Shown piece by piece: positions 52,786 to 63,322 of a DNA stretch of 64,000 nucleotides (its first letter is position 1; each line of letters begins with the position of its first letter). Position numbers and translations under genes: made by a program. This DNA is from Eutreptiella sp. 'Long Island Sound 2002'. Taxonomy: Eukaryota > Euglenozoa > Euglenophyceae > Eutreptiales > Eutreptiaceae. The DNA lies in the NCBI GenBank assembly GCA_964036045.1, contig OZ038383.1, positions 6,278,430 through 6,342,429 on the forward strand. Reading direction: 5' to 3'. Under the pieces are notes generated by a model that did no database searches, was not told the origin of the DNA, and saw nothing but the letters and a program-made list of their open reading frames with translations.

Positions 52786-53946
52786 ATGTGGCATGGTGTG
52801 CCGTTTGCCTGTCAGCGGCGCCCAAAAATTGGCGTATTGAGGATGTGCTGGTTGTTGCCGGGGTCGTTTGACTATCTTTGCTGTCCACACACCTCTGTCC
52901 ACAGGCCGTCCATAGCCTGCCTCGCTGTGTTTCTGTGCGGCCCACGTGCCCTGTTCCTCCACGCGCTGTCCGGGCCGTCCTCCATATGTCCTTTTCCCCC
53001 TCACGGTTGCTTTGCCCCTGATGGGCCCCCGCTCTTGTTGCGCAAGCAGCCGACCTGGGCTGCGGGAGACACCCCCCACATGGCGCCAGTTGAGCAGGGG
53101 TTACCCTGGCATCCGGTAGCAACGGGGCTGGTTGGCCAAGCCATCCCCTTTATTTTCGCTGCGTCCCAAGCGCACGCTCCACCATTCGCTCCATTCTGGT
53201 TCCCTGCTCCCGCCGTTCTGGTAGCCTGTCCTGCCTTGTTGTGCCCCTCCTCTTTGTCTGGTGTGCCCGCCCTTGTCCCCCTTGCTGTGGCTCCCGCGTT
53301 CTGTGTGTCTGTGGTGCTCCTCCCCTTGTCTGGTGGCGCTGCTGGGTGCCCATGTAGCGCACCCCCTCTTGTCCCACCCGCCTGCCCCCCCGTACGAGGA
53401 TTTCACATCTCCGTACAACGTGGACTGTCCCATGCGCGGTTGGCTGTTCACGGCCCTGTTGCCAACCCCGTTGCGGGCACCCCTCGGCGCGCGGGGCGCA
53501 GTCCCCGCCCTTGTGGAGTATGTGGGCACTTTGTAGAGGGAAGGGGGCTGTTTGCTGATGGCTCGCTCGGCATGCGCTGCATTTGGTGGTTGCTGCAGTG
53601 CTCACACCTCATGGTTCCCTTGTGTCTTGTTGTGTGTCCTACTGGTGCTCCCTCACTGCCATGTGTAGGGCGGCCTTGTGCCCAGCTGTTTTGCTGCATG
53701 CATTGCTCCCAGCTTCGGGCTCTTTCTTTGTCTGCTGGCACGCTCACTGCTTCTGGCATGCGGCGCCGGGGGGGTAGCATGTCACTCCCTGCATCCCATT
53801 GTGGTTGTCGGGTTGTCCCCAGGGTTTTGCTTAGCCACCCTAGGGGGGGGGGGGTTAATGCAGGGACCCACCCACCCAGAATTTTGGCATACCCACAGAC
53901 CGACAAATGTCCCACCGCCCCCCCCCCCCCCTGGGGGGGGGTCTGA
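52786..53946 (+). other. Long open frame of doubtful coding status
   Basis: A 386-codon plus frame rich in Cys, Pro, Ala, Leu and His without a recognisable motif. The opposite strand also has long frames, with a Gln/Arg/Thr/Gly-rich composition that looks more gag-like (CEHCSNHQMQR, GGRRVGQEG). Composition bias can open frames on both strands. I cannot say which strand, if either, is coding. It ends in the arm of an inverted repeat. Confidence 0.25.
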
Positions 53947-53960
53947 CACCCACCCACCCA
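53800..53960. repeat. Inverted repeat, left arm
   Basis: It contains CCAGGGTTTTGCTTAGCCAC, a G12 run, and CACCCACCCAGAATTTTGGCA. These pair with 54,235-54,360 in reverse complement, despite differences in homopolymer length. Confidence 0.65.
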
Positions 53961-54234
53961 CCCACCCCCCCACGTACCCAACTGAGACATGCAAAACAGA
54001 AGACCAAGTTTTTCACAGAGGTGAACAACCTTCATGCTTTACCGTTGCCCCCTTCACAATTGACACAAATGACAATGCATCCTAGCCCCTTTATGGGCGT
54101 GGGGCATGCACACGTGATATGCAATACCATGTAAACACACCATAAATAAACATGTTACATGGAACCTGCAACAGAAGAAAGATAGAAAGAAGTGGCACTG
54201 GCTCAATAGACCCAAGGGCCCCCACAAAGTCCCA

Positions 54235-54365
54235 CCCCAGCCCGGGGGGGGGGGGGTTGGACACCCACCCACCCTGAAATTCTGCCAGACCCCCCCCCCC
54301 CCCTGTGGGGTAGGACGAACACCAAGCAAAACCCTGGTTGTCCCACTCGCAGTTGGGTGGCGCCA
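54235..54365. repeat. Inverted repeat, right arm
   Basis: Reverse complement of 53,800-53,960 (GAAATTCTGCCAGA with a C14 run, and ACCAAGCAAAACCCTGG). The ~275-bp centre has no gene. The whole could be a foldback or MITE-like element. Confidence 0.65.
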
Positions 54366-54690
54366 AGGGCACCGAGCACTTTTGCACTTCTCCAAATGTA
54401 CAAACTGACCTGTCACTGGTGTTTCTTGGGGTTGTTCTGGGGTGAATGTGTTGCGTTGTTGCTCTTTTGTCTTTTGGGCTGCTGAGGAGCTCCCCGTTTG
54501 AGGACTTTACTCCGGGCTGTCCATGCCTCGGAGCTAGGGATTTGTGTGAGTCTACCCCCTGGTTGGTCGCGTGTATTGACGACCAATGGTTTGCATGCTG
54601 TGTCTCATAAGCGTGCCCAAGGCCACTGCACTAGGCCCTGGTGACGGAACTTAGCTACTCGCGGGCAGAACATGTTTTAGGTCGCTGCCC
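54366..54690. other. No gene seen
   Basis: Unique sequence between the foldback-like repeat and satellite S block 6. Confidence 0.5.
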
Positions 54691-55107
54691 AATGGACCAC
54701 CGCGTAGCCGGCTGCCAACCCCCGGCAGGGGCGACCCCCTCCCACCGGACCTAATACCCAAATAGGGTGGAAACCACATGAATGCGGGCTGAAACATGCT
54801 TTGCATACCTTGGATGGTCATTTTAGGTGATGACAATATCAATAAAAATCAGTTTCGAAAAATTCGATGATTGAGTTGCCCAGGGTAAAAAAATGCAGAA
54901 GCAAGTTGTGTACCAATCTCTTGGGAGACCCCCGCCCGCGCCCCAATACCTAAATAGGGTGAAAAACACATGAAGACGGCCTAAAACATACCTTACATAC
55001 GTTGGATGGTCATTTTAGGTGATCACCATATTAAAAAAATAAGTTTCGAAAACTCTGATTTTTAAGCTGCCCAGGGTGAAAAACTACATAAGAAGGTTGT
55101 GTACCGG
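54690..55107 (+). repeat. Satellite S, block 6
   Basis: About two units, directly followed by repeat R as at 0.9-1.97 kb. Confidence 0.8.
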
Positions 55108-55690
55108 CCCATCCACTGCGCCATTATTGGTGGAAACAGACATTTTGCGTCTTTGGCACCGGCATTGACCGGCCCTTGGCAAGGCTAGAGACTGCAAAAA
55201 ACGTCCTGCCGTATCCTAGTGGGTATATATTGTCACAACATCCCCACTCACAACCCTCAGAGTGGGTACCATGGGGTCACCGAGGTCGCCAAAACCGCCA
55301 ACATAGCTAAAATGGCCGAAAAGTGCATAAACTGCACTCGTCCCACTCCGCCCCATGGAGTCGGGACCCGGACACACTGTTTTCGGCTCAAAATCAAGAA
55401 AAAAACGAAAAGATTCATGATTTCCGACCCGAAAAAAGAGGGGGTAATTTTTTTCGACATTTTTGACCCCCCCCCCGCCCCACCCAGGTGCGGGGGGGGT
55501 ATGGGGGTCAAAATCCAAAAAAAATCATTTGGTGATCATTTTTGGTTCTGGAAATGATCATTTTACACGGGGTAAGACATTAGACACCATACATTGGGGT
55601 ATGCTACGCAAACGACCCCAAAAAGGCGGGGTATACGACGCTCGTGGCTGTGCTTGATCTAACAACCTCTCTTCGAGGTGATTTTTGGAG
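55108..55690 (+). repeat. Dispersed repeat R, full copy 2
   Basis: It matches 1,345-1,965, with the same terminal TGATCTAACAACCTC. A 22-bp array begins immediately after. Confidence 0.8.
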
Positions 55691-56110
55691 GCTTATTGTT
55701 AATCCCCAATGGCTTGCTATTCCTTCCCGGTGGTTGGCTATTCCTGCGTGCCTTGCTGTTATTGCATGGTGGTGCTGCCAGTTCATGGTGGCTTCCTGTG
55801 AATGCTTGGAGGTTGGCTGTTTATTCCTCTAGGCTTGCTATTAGTTCTTGGAGGCTTGTTGTTAATTTTTTGTCACTTGTTGTTAGTTTATTTGTGGCTT
55901 GCTGATAATTCATCGAGTCTTGTTGTTAATTGGTGGTGGCTTGTGGTTATTTCGTGTTGGTTTACCATTAATTCTTGGTGGTTAGCTCTTCATTCTTGGA
56001 CCCACATGAATTCCCGTTGGCTCGCTGCTATTTCTTGATGGCTTGCTATTTACTTCTGGTGGCTTGCTGTTATTTCTGTGTGGTTTGCCATTATTCCTAG
56101 AGACTTGTTA
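55690..56110 (+). repeat. ~22-bp tandem array, third locus
   Basis: Degenerate units of the TTGTTAATTCTTGGTGGCTT type, in the same orientation as 39,432-39,836. Confidence 0.75.
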
Positions 56111-57345
56111 TCGATTCCTGGGGTTTCAGGTGGCGCAGGGGGGAGGGGGGCTTTGGGAAAGGTGGCGGGGGGTCAGGGAGGGGGGCTACACTTGGATGGT
56201 GGTTCAAGGTGGGGAATGGGATCGGATGGGATAGTGTCCACACCCAGTATTGACGTTGTACCGGAGCGCTGGGCCCCTCTACCACTACAGCTGACCTCGG
56301 AGGCTATCGCAGGGCTCCCCGTGTTGGACTTGGGGCTGCAGGACACCCTGACCCTGGGCGACCTAGGTGCGGTGAATCCTGACACTCACGCACACTGAAC
56401 TCCCCCGCCTGGAGTCAGTGGGATGCGCAGCTGCAGGCGTCCTATTTCGTCTCATTTGACCTGATCTTGACCGGATCCTATTGCTTACTTTCCATCTAGT
56501 TTCACCAGGTGAGACAGATTGCAGGTACAGGTACCGGTTTCTGTTACGGCAGGTGTTGTTACAACACGCTATTCTTTAGGTTCAAGAGTATTATTCAGAT
56601 CCACCCCTTTTCGTCTGATTTGACTGGTTTGACCGGACCGAACCCTTTTCCTTTGTCCAACCTTGAGAGTAATGGCTGATACAGGCTACAAAGACACCAC
56701 AGCTACAGTGCGTTTGCGTCGTTTGCTTCTTAGTTGCGTGGGTGCGGTTAAGGGAACTCGAATTTTGAACCCAAATGGGTTCAAGAGAATTATACAGACC
56801 CAACCCACGTTGTAAGTGGGCGTGAACCCTGTTCCTGGCCTTAAAAACAGGTCAGAAGGGACCTGGGAAACGGCGCTGGCCAATTAGTGCAGGTAAGGCA
56901 GCTACCAAGGCTAGGAGAAGGTACGTGACGCCACAGATGTGCGGATCCTGTGTGGTCACACCCCGGGAACATCGAGTGCCAGAGGGTCCCCCTACAGGGG
57001 GGCGATAACCAAGCTACGGCACCCTCTGGGCCGAATCCCAGCCAGCGAGTTTTGTTTCCAGGTTACCGGCCAGTTTTTATGGTTTACCCCCACGTGCTCA
57101 TAAGTGTCAGTTAGCGTTGTCGTCATCAGCCTGATTCTGACTCCCCATATGTTTCTCCCGTTTAACCCAAGTGTGAACAAATGCTAGTGGATCCTTGAAA
57201 ATGATGTACTGGATTCGCACATTTTACTTGCTCAATCCTTCTGCTATTGATTTGTTTCGTTCCCTTGCCTGTCGTGCGTGGGCCTGTGAATGATTCAAGA
57301 TTCAATCACCAATTGAGTTGATGCCCGTCGTACATCAGACGCCCC
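56111..57345. other. No gene; weak internal repetition
   Basis: Two diverged ~165-195-bp blocks share CGTCT(C/G)ATTTGAC and GGTTCAAGAG-ATTAT-CAGA-CC (56,440-56,635 and 56,605-56,830). No open frame with a recognisable domain is seen. Confidence 0.45.
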
Positions 57346-57650
57346 AGTGATCCCCCCTTTTACCCCTGTATTGCATCTCCCCCCTACACCCCCCCCCCCG
57401 GGCCCTCCCAAACCTCCCCTCCAACCCCCCCAAGCCCCCCCACCCCTCTCCCCCCTACGCCCCTCCAGCTTTTCCAACATCCTCCTCCCCCACCCCCCCC
57501 CCCGCACCCTCTGCCCATCCTGGGGCCCCCCCAATTCCCCCTTCAACCCCCCAAGCCCCCCAACCCTCCTCCCCCCCCTCCCTCCCGTCCCCCCGAGCTC
57601 AGCCCTCACATCCCCCTCCACCCCCCTCATCCCCCCGCATCCTTCAAGGC
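57346..57650. repeat. C-rich low-complexity tract
   Basis: About 300 bp made mostly of CCCCC and CCCTCC motifs on the plus strand, strongly strand-asymmetric. The complementary strand is G-rich and could form G-quadruplexes. Confidence 0.85.
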
Positions 57651-57675
57651 TGGGGAGGGCAATGTCTTGCCATAC

Positions 57676-59700
57676 ATGAGTCAGACGGTAGCCTATCAGG
57701 TTCGTGCATCAGAGGCCCTGGGTGAATCAATAGTCAGGGGGTAGCCTATCAAGTTCGTGCATCAGAGGCCCTTGTTGACTGAATAATCAGGGGGTAGCCG
57801 ATCAAGTTCGTGCATCAGAGGCCCCCGGTAAATCAATAATCAGGGGGTAGCCTATCAAGATCGTGCATCAGAGGCACCCGAGAAATTAATAGTCAGGGGG
57901 TAGCCTATCAGGTTCGTGCATCAGAGGCCCTGGGTAAACCAGAAGTCCGGGGGTGGCCTATCAAGTTCGTGCATCAGAGGCCCCCGGTAAATGAACAGTC
58001 AGGGGGTAGCCTATCAAGTTCGTTCATCAGAGGCCCCTGGTAAGTCAATAGTCAGGGGGTGGCCTATCACGTTCGTGCATCAGAGGCCCCAGGTAGATCA
58101 ATAGTCAGGGGGTAGCCTATCAAGTTCGTGCATCAGAGGCCCTTGTTGACTCAATAATCAGGGGGTAGCCTATCAAGTTCGTGCATCAGAGGCCCCCGGT
58201 AAATCAATAATTAGGGGGTAGCCTATCAAGTTCGTGCATCAGAGGCCCGTGGTAAATCAATAGTCAAAGGGTAGCCTATCAAGTTTGTGCATCAGAGGCC
58301 CTGGGTAAATCAATAGTCAGGGGGTGGCCTATCAAGTTCCTGCATCAGAGGCCCCCAGTAATTGAACAGTCAGGGGGTAGCCTATCAAGTTTGTGCATCA
58401 GACGCCCCTGGTAAGTCAATAGTCAGGGGGTAGCCTATCAAGTTCGTGCATCAGAGGCCCCTGGTAAATCAATAATCAGGGGGTAGCCTATCAAGTTTGT
58501 GCATCAGAGGCCCCATGTAGATCAAAAGTCAGGGGTAGCCTATCAAGTTCGTGCATCAGAGGCCCTTGTTGACTCAATAATCAGGGGGTAGCCTATCAAG
58601 TTCGTGCATCAGAGGCCCCCGGTACATCAATAGTCAGGGGGTAGCCTATCAAGTTCGTGCATCAGAGGCCCGTGGTAAATCAATAATCAGAGGGTAGCCT
58701 ATCACGTTCGTGCATGAGAGGCCCTGGTAAATCAATAGTCAGGGGGTGGCCTATCAAGTTCGTGCATCAGAGGCCCCCAGTAAATGATGAGTCAGGGGGT
58801 AGCCTATCAAGTTCGTGCATCGGAGGCCCCTGGTAAATCAATAGTCAGGGGGTGGCCTATCAAGTTCATGCATCAGAGGCCCCTGGTAAATCAATAATCA
58901 GGGGGTAGCCTATCAAGTTTGTGCATCAGAGGCCCCATGTAGATCAATAGTCAGGGGGTAGCCTATCAAGTTCGTGCATCAGAGGCCCTTGTTGACTCCA
59001 TAATCAGGGGGTAGCCTATCAAGTTCGTGCATCAGAGGCCCCGGGTAAATCAATAATCAGGGGGTAGCCTATCAAGTTCGTGCATCAGAGGCCCGTGGTA
59101 AATCAATAGTCAGAGGGTACCCTATCAGGTTCGTGCATCAGAGGCCCTGGTAAATCAATAGTCAGGGGGTGGCCTATCAAGTTTGTGCATCAGAGGCCCC
59201 CAGTAAATGAACAGTCAGGGGGTAGCCTATCAAGTTCGTGCATCAGAGGCCCCCGGTAAATCAATAATCAGGGGGTAGCCTATCAAGTTCGTGCATCAGA
59301 GGCCCGTGGCAAATCAATAGTCAGAGGGTAGCCTATCAAGTTCGTGCATCAGAGGTCCTGGTAAATCAATAGTCAGGGGGTGGCCTATCAAGTTTGTGCA
59401 TCAGAGGCCCCCAGTAAATGAACAGTCAGGGGGTAGCCTATCAACTTCGTGCATCAGAGGCCCCTGGTAAGTCAATAGTCAGGGTGTAGCCTATCAAGTT
59501 CGTGCATCAGAGGCCCCCAGTAAATGAACAGTCAGGTGGTAGCCTATCAAGTTCGTGCATCAGGGGCCGTTGGTAAACCAATAGTCAGGGGGTAGCCTAT
59601 CAAGCTCGTGCATCAGAGGCCCCCGGTAATTCAATAGTCAGGGGGTAGCCTATCAAGTTCGTGCATCAGAGGACCTTTGTGAATCAATAAGGGGGGTTAG
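57676..59700 (+). repeat. 53-bp satellite with higher-order structure
   Basis: About 38 monomers with the core GGGGGTAGCCTATCAAGTTC and GTGCATCAGAGGCCC, plus a variable tail. Tail variants recur in order: the CCCTTGTTGACT variant occurs at 57,769, 58,140, 58,563 and 58,986, spaced 7, 8 and 8 monomers apart. The array ends 29 bp before the MULE ATG. Confidence 0.95.
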
Positions 59701-59728
59701 CCTCTCACGTTCATCCCTCGTTGTAGAC

Positions 59729-62700
59729 ATGTCAATCTTATTGCTTTTGCTCTGCGCAATCTGCGATGTCGGCTGGAGCCTTGTGGGGCTGACCATAGTC
59801 CTTTGTGGTCTCGTTTCAGCCGCTGTTGTTCTCTCCCTTCTCCATCGGAGGCATCGTAGACACCACCAACGGCAGCGAAGACGCTCACAGTGTCAACTAC
59901 TCCACAAGGGACGATGTGCGAGCAAGGAGATCCCCATTTTCGTGGCACTCCTCGACAGAACCCTCGTTCTGTGTGTGCCTAAGGATATCAGTGAGACTGC
60001 CATCTCAGATCTGGTGAGGATCATCACTGGTGTGCCCGTTCATGATCAGCGAATTTGTAGAGTTTCACGCAGAACCGGTGACTGGGTCCGTAACGAACGG
60101 GTTCTTGTCCTGTTCCGTCTCCGCGGTGGTGTTGCATGGAACTGCATCCCGCTGCAGGATCAAACCGCAGACTTCCTTCGAACCAACTTTTGGTCCCTCC
60201 ACGCGTCCATGGGCCACCCTACCCCCGCCCAGATGACCTTGCTTTTTGAGGGTGCATCTGACGATCCATTTTGTGCGACCTTGGGATCTGTTTCTTCATC
60301 AATGTTGGACAACGTCGAAACGGAACCCGCGGAAGTGGCAGTTTCATCCAGACCTGCCCCCGTAAGAAACCCCCCTGCCATCTTATCTCCAACCCCGGCA
60401 TCTGACTCGGGACCCACGGAATCTACGGATCCGGCCCGCTTAATTAAGCATGAGTTTAGTGGCGCCCAGTCACCGCGTTCTGATCCTAAACCTCATCCCG
60501 ACATCCCCCCCTGCAAACGCGTGAAACGCGAAGCCTATTGTCCCTCCAAGCACTCCCCCGAACGTGGAGACGAGGTTGGCTGCACCTTCCGGTCCCACAC
60601 CGAAGCTGTTGCATACCTGAATAAGATTCGGGGGGAGTTGGCAATGCATAACAGCGTTACCAGCAAGTCTGCAGAGCGGAGTAATCGGGCACGTATTGGT
60701 TGTCGCATTTGGGGACGCCTAAAACAACACGGGCCCCTAAAGGATACCAGTAGAGCACGCCGGGAAAAGCATCCCCGGCCTCTCACGAAGTCTGATTTGT
60801 GTACATATGGTGCAACGCTAACCCATGATCCTGGCACGGGCCTGTGGAAGCTAACCGAGTGTAATTGGGACCACTCTGACCATTGGTGGCCTGACGAGGA
60901 GGAGGCCCCCCCACTGGACAAATCAGCCCTCCCTGATGAGCTTTGGCACGACATTGAGCGGGCGTATGAGCACCGTGAAATGCCGGAGCAATTTCTTGTA
61001 ATTTTGAGGAAGAAATATAGCGAGGACGCGTACCCGGCAATCAAAGGGCTTTCAACCCAGCACATCAGAAACTTTTTCAAGTCCATCAAACGCAAGATGG
61101 GCCCAAATGATCTTGCAAGTTTGATTAACCACCTGAAAATGCTCAAACAGGCAGATCCTGCCTGGTATTTCAATCATGAAGCCCCTGACCCAGTCACTGG
61201 TGTTGTACGAAGATGGTTTTTTATGACGCCAGAGCAAGTAAAAAACGCCAGAAAATATGCACAAGTCATTTTTGAAGATAACACGTACAAATCCAATCAG
61301 TACGGCGAGGCATTGGCCCTGTTTTGTGGTATCAACGAACATGGCCAAACCCTTCTCCTGGCTCAGGGCTGCATGCCAAGCAGTGAAAATGCAGAGGATT
61401 ATGAGTGGCTCTGGCAGGAGTGGATAAAGGCAACCGGTTGTGCACCCCGCGTTTTGTTGGGTGATGCTGCATACGCCCTCTTGGGGTCTGTTCCCAGGGT
61501 TTTCCCCCCGGACCGAACTGCTCACTTCCTCTGCCTTTTTCACATTAACAAAAATCTTACCGAAAACTGCCGAAACTCCCTCGAGCAACACGATTTCACT
61601 GCTCTTGAGAGCGCCATCCGACAGGTTCAGGAGTGCCCAGATAAGGACGCTGCTGATATTCTCTGGCGCAAAAATCTGGAGGACCCCCGCTGGAAAACTG
61701 TCAAGGACTACCTTGGAGTCAGATCCCCCCTACATCGTCTTGACCGTTGGTGTGTTGCATGGCAGGTAGAAGTTTTTACCTTCGGCTGCAAGCCCACACA
61801 GAGGGCTGAGTCTTTGAATTGCCGCATAAAGCGCCACCTAACTGCAAGAAAAGGTTACTACCACATTTTTTTATCTGTTTTGCACTTGCTCTCCAAGGAG
61901 GGCTATAAACTTGAATATACTGAAATGGTGAATCACCGGGACGCCAGTCACCAAATAGCTAACCAGACCTTCCCATTCTATGTCAAGTTCGTTTCAGGCA
62001 AGGTGACAAGCTGGGCGTTTGATAGAATGCTCCAGCAGATGAATGCTTCAACTGCGTACCTCGTGTATGAGTATGACGTGTCCAGGGAGGCCCAATATAT
62101 AGTTGCTAACAGGGCGGCACCCTTATGGAACTATGTTCGACAGTGTCACGATTCACTTGAGACGGAATTGGTAGACCTACCGAGATTCTGTGCGATCTCC
62201 AATCGTGTGCACCAAATCCAAGGCAAAAATATAGTTTATGAGGTAAAGCGAAGTGAATCCAGCTGCACTTCGCGTTACATGAACTGTCCACATTATGTTT
62301 GTCTGTTCGAGCCATTGGCTGAGGATGGTGCCTCTACGAAGTTTTGGTGTAGTTGTGGACTTGCTGTCCGAGTCGGGCATCCATGTCGTCACTCTTTTGC
62401 TGTTTTGCATCATCGGTCATCTTCGGTCGGCTTCCATCTTGGGTTGTTCAATCCAAATCTTATTTTAAAACAACTTCAGACTGCAACTCAGGTCCTTGTC
62501 AGTGCCAAATGCAGCAGCCAACGCCTCCCCCTACCCACAGTGCAGGTACCCGTGGCAATCCATGCTACAGACGATGACATTATATTGACCGACATCTCCT
62601 CGTGGGCTGATTTGCCAGCCAGAACGAAACGCGAGCAGATTGTCCGCTCCCTTGGGAACCTGCAGTCCCGGATGCGTCAATATATAACTAATGTGGATCG

Positions 62701-63235
62701 AGTGGCAACTCATCTTTCCGACCAGGGACAGGATGCAGGGGCCTTTCTCGAAGAAGAGGAGAGGCTACCGAACCAATTTGTGGACATGCGAGCCTCCTCC
62801 ACACAGGTCCATGTGGCAGGTGCACAAGCACCACGACCTGTTCCCCCGCCGGTGGCCGCCAAGCAAACCGTGCAGCCAACTGTCAGCAAGGCCGCTAAGC
62901 CGGGGGATGGTCCAAAGGGTGCTACAAAGGGAAGAGGTAGGGGTCAGGGTAGGGGTAGCGGTCCGCTGCTGAAGGAAGAGCTGAATGCTGCCCTTGAGCT
63001 TTCAGATGCGCTAACCACCGTGAATCAGGCTCCTGGGGGCCTGAGTGCGCAGCAGGCCGCGTATAATGATCAATTGCATGCACACATTCACAATATGGTT
63101 GACTCGGCTGAGCAGGTTGATACTGACGTGGCTCAGTTGTATGCTCGGGCTGCATGTGGGGAACAACTTTCGCCAGCTGAGTTGCATCAGTGTAAGCAGC
63201 TTTGGGAGTGGCGGGCTCAAGTGTCGAAGAACTAA
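59729..63235 (+). CDS. MULE transposase with N-terminal ubiquitin-like domain
   Basis: 1,168 residues, ending in TAA. Residues 5-36 are hydrophobic, followed by an Arg/His run. Residues 67-134 look like ubiquitin: IPIFVALLDRTLVL, then a helix with SDLVRIITGVPVHDQRI, ending VLVLFRLRGG. A Pro-rich linker and a FAR1-like zinc region follow (about 270-390, ending LWKLTECNWDHSDHW). The MULE DDE core is D517 (EDNTYKS), D579 (LGDAA) and E694 (QRAESLN). A SWIM zinc finger is at 874-888 (CSCG...CRH), and a Gly/Arg-rich then helical tail closes the protein. It cuts and pastes DNA in the nucleus. The first ATG may not be the true start. Tandem arrays flank it on both sides. The frame is intact. Confidence 0.9.
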   Translation: MSILLLLLCAICDVGWSLVGLTIVLCGLVSAAVVLSLLHRRHRRHHQRQRRRSQCQLLHKGRCASKEIPIFVALLDRTLVLCVPKDISETAISDLVRIITGVPVHDQRICRVSRRTGDWVRNERVLVLFRLRGGVAWNCIPLQDQTADFLRTNFWSLHASMGHPTPAQMTLLFEGASDDPFCATLGSVSSSMLDNVETEPAEVAVSSRPAPVRNPPAILSPTPASDSGPTESTDPARLIKHEFSGAQSPRSDPKPHPDIPPCKRVKREAYCPSKHSPERGDEVGCTFRSHTEAVAYLNKIRGELAMHNSVTSKSAERSNRARIGCRIWGRLKQHGPLKDTSRARREKHPRPLTKSDLCTYGATLTHDPGTGLWKLTECNWDHSDHWWPDEEEAPPLDKSALPDELWHDIERAYEHREMPEQFLVILRKKYSEDAYPAIKGLSTQHIRNFFKSIKRKMGPNDLASLINHLKMLKQADPAWYFNHEAPDPVTGVVRRWFFMTPEQVKNARKYAQVIFEDNTYKSNQYGEALALFCGINEHGQTLLLAQGCMPSSENAEDYEWLWQEWIKATGCAPRVLLGDAAYALLGSVPRVFPPDRTAHFLCLFHINKNLTENCRNSLEQHDFTALESAIRQVQECPDKDAADILWRKNLEDPRWKTVKDYLGVRSPLHRLDRWCVAWQVEVFTFGCKPTQRAESLNCRIKRHLTARKGYYHIFLSVLHLLSKEGYKLEYTEMVNHRDASHQIANQTFPFYVKFVSGKVTSWAFDRMLQQMNASTAYLVYEYDVSREAQYIVANRAAPLWNYVRQCHDSLETELVDLPRFCAISNRVHQIQGKNIVYEVKRSESSCTSRYMNCPHYVCLFEPLAEDGASTKFWCSCGLAVRVGHPCRHSFAVLHHRSSSVGFHLGLFNPNLILKQLQTATQVLVSAKCSSQRLPLPTVQVPVAIHATDDDIILTDISSWADLPARTKREQIVRSLGNLQSRMRQYITNVDRVATHLSDQGQDAGAFLEEEERLPNQFVDMRASSTQVHVAGAQAPRPVPPPVAAKQTVQPTVSKAAKPGDGPKGATKGRGRGQGRGSGPLLKEELNAALELSDALTTVNQAPGGLSAQQAAYNDQLHAHIHNMVDSAEQVDTDVAQLYARAACGEQLSPAELHQCKQLWEWRAQVSKN

Positions 63236-63322
63236 GGACATTTCAAATTTCAAGTCTGAGTTTATGTTCCATGCCTCCACGGTTCACCTGTGTAAGGTTG
63301 GGTTTGCCACTGCTGAGGTCTG

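Noticed and set aside
57295-57679. Gly- and Pro-rich frames on both strands
   Set aside because: They come from the C-rich low-complexity tract.
57676-59700. CRISPR-like array
   Set aside because: The 53-bp monomers are repeated along their whole length with no unique spacers, in a eukaryotic context.
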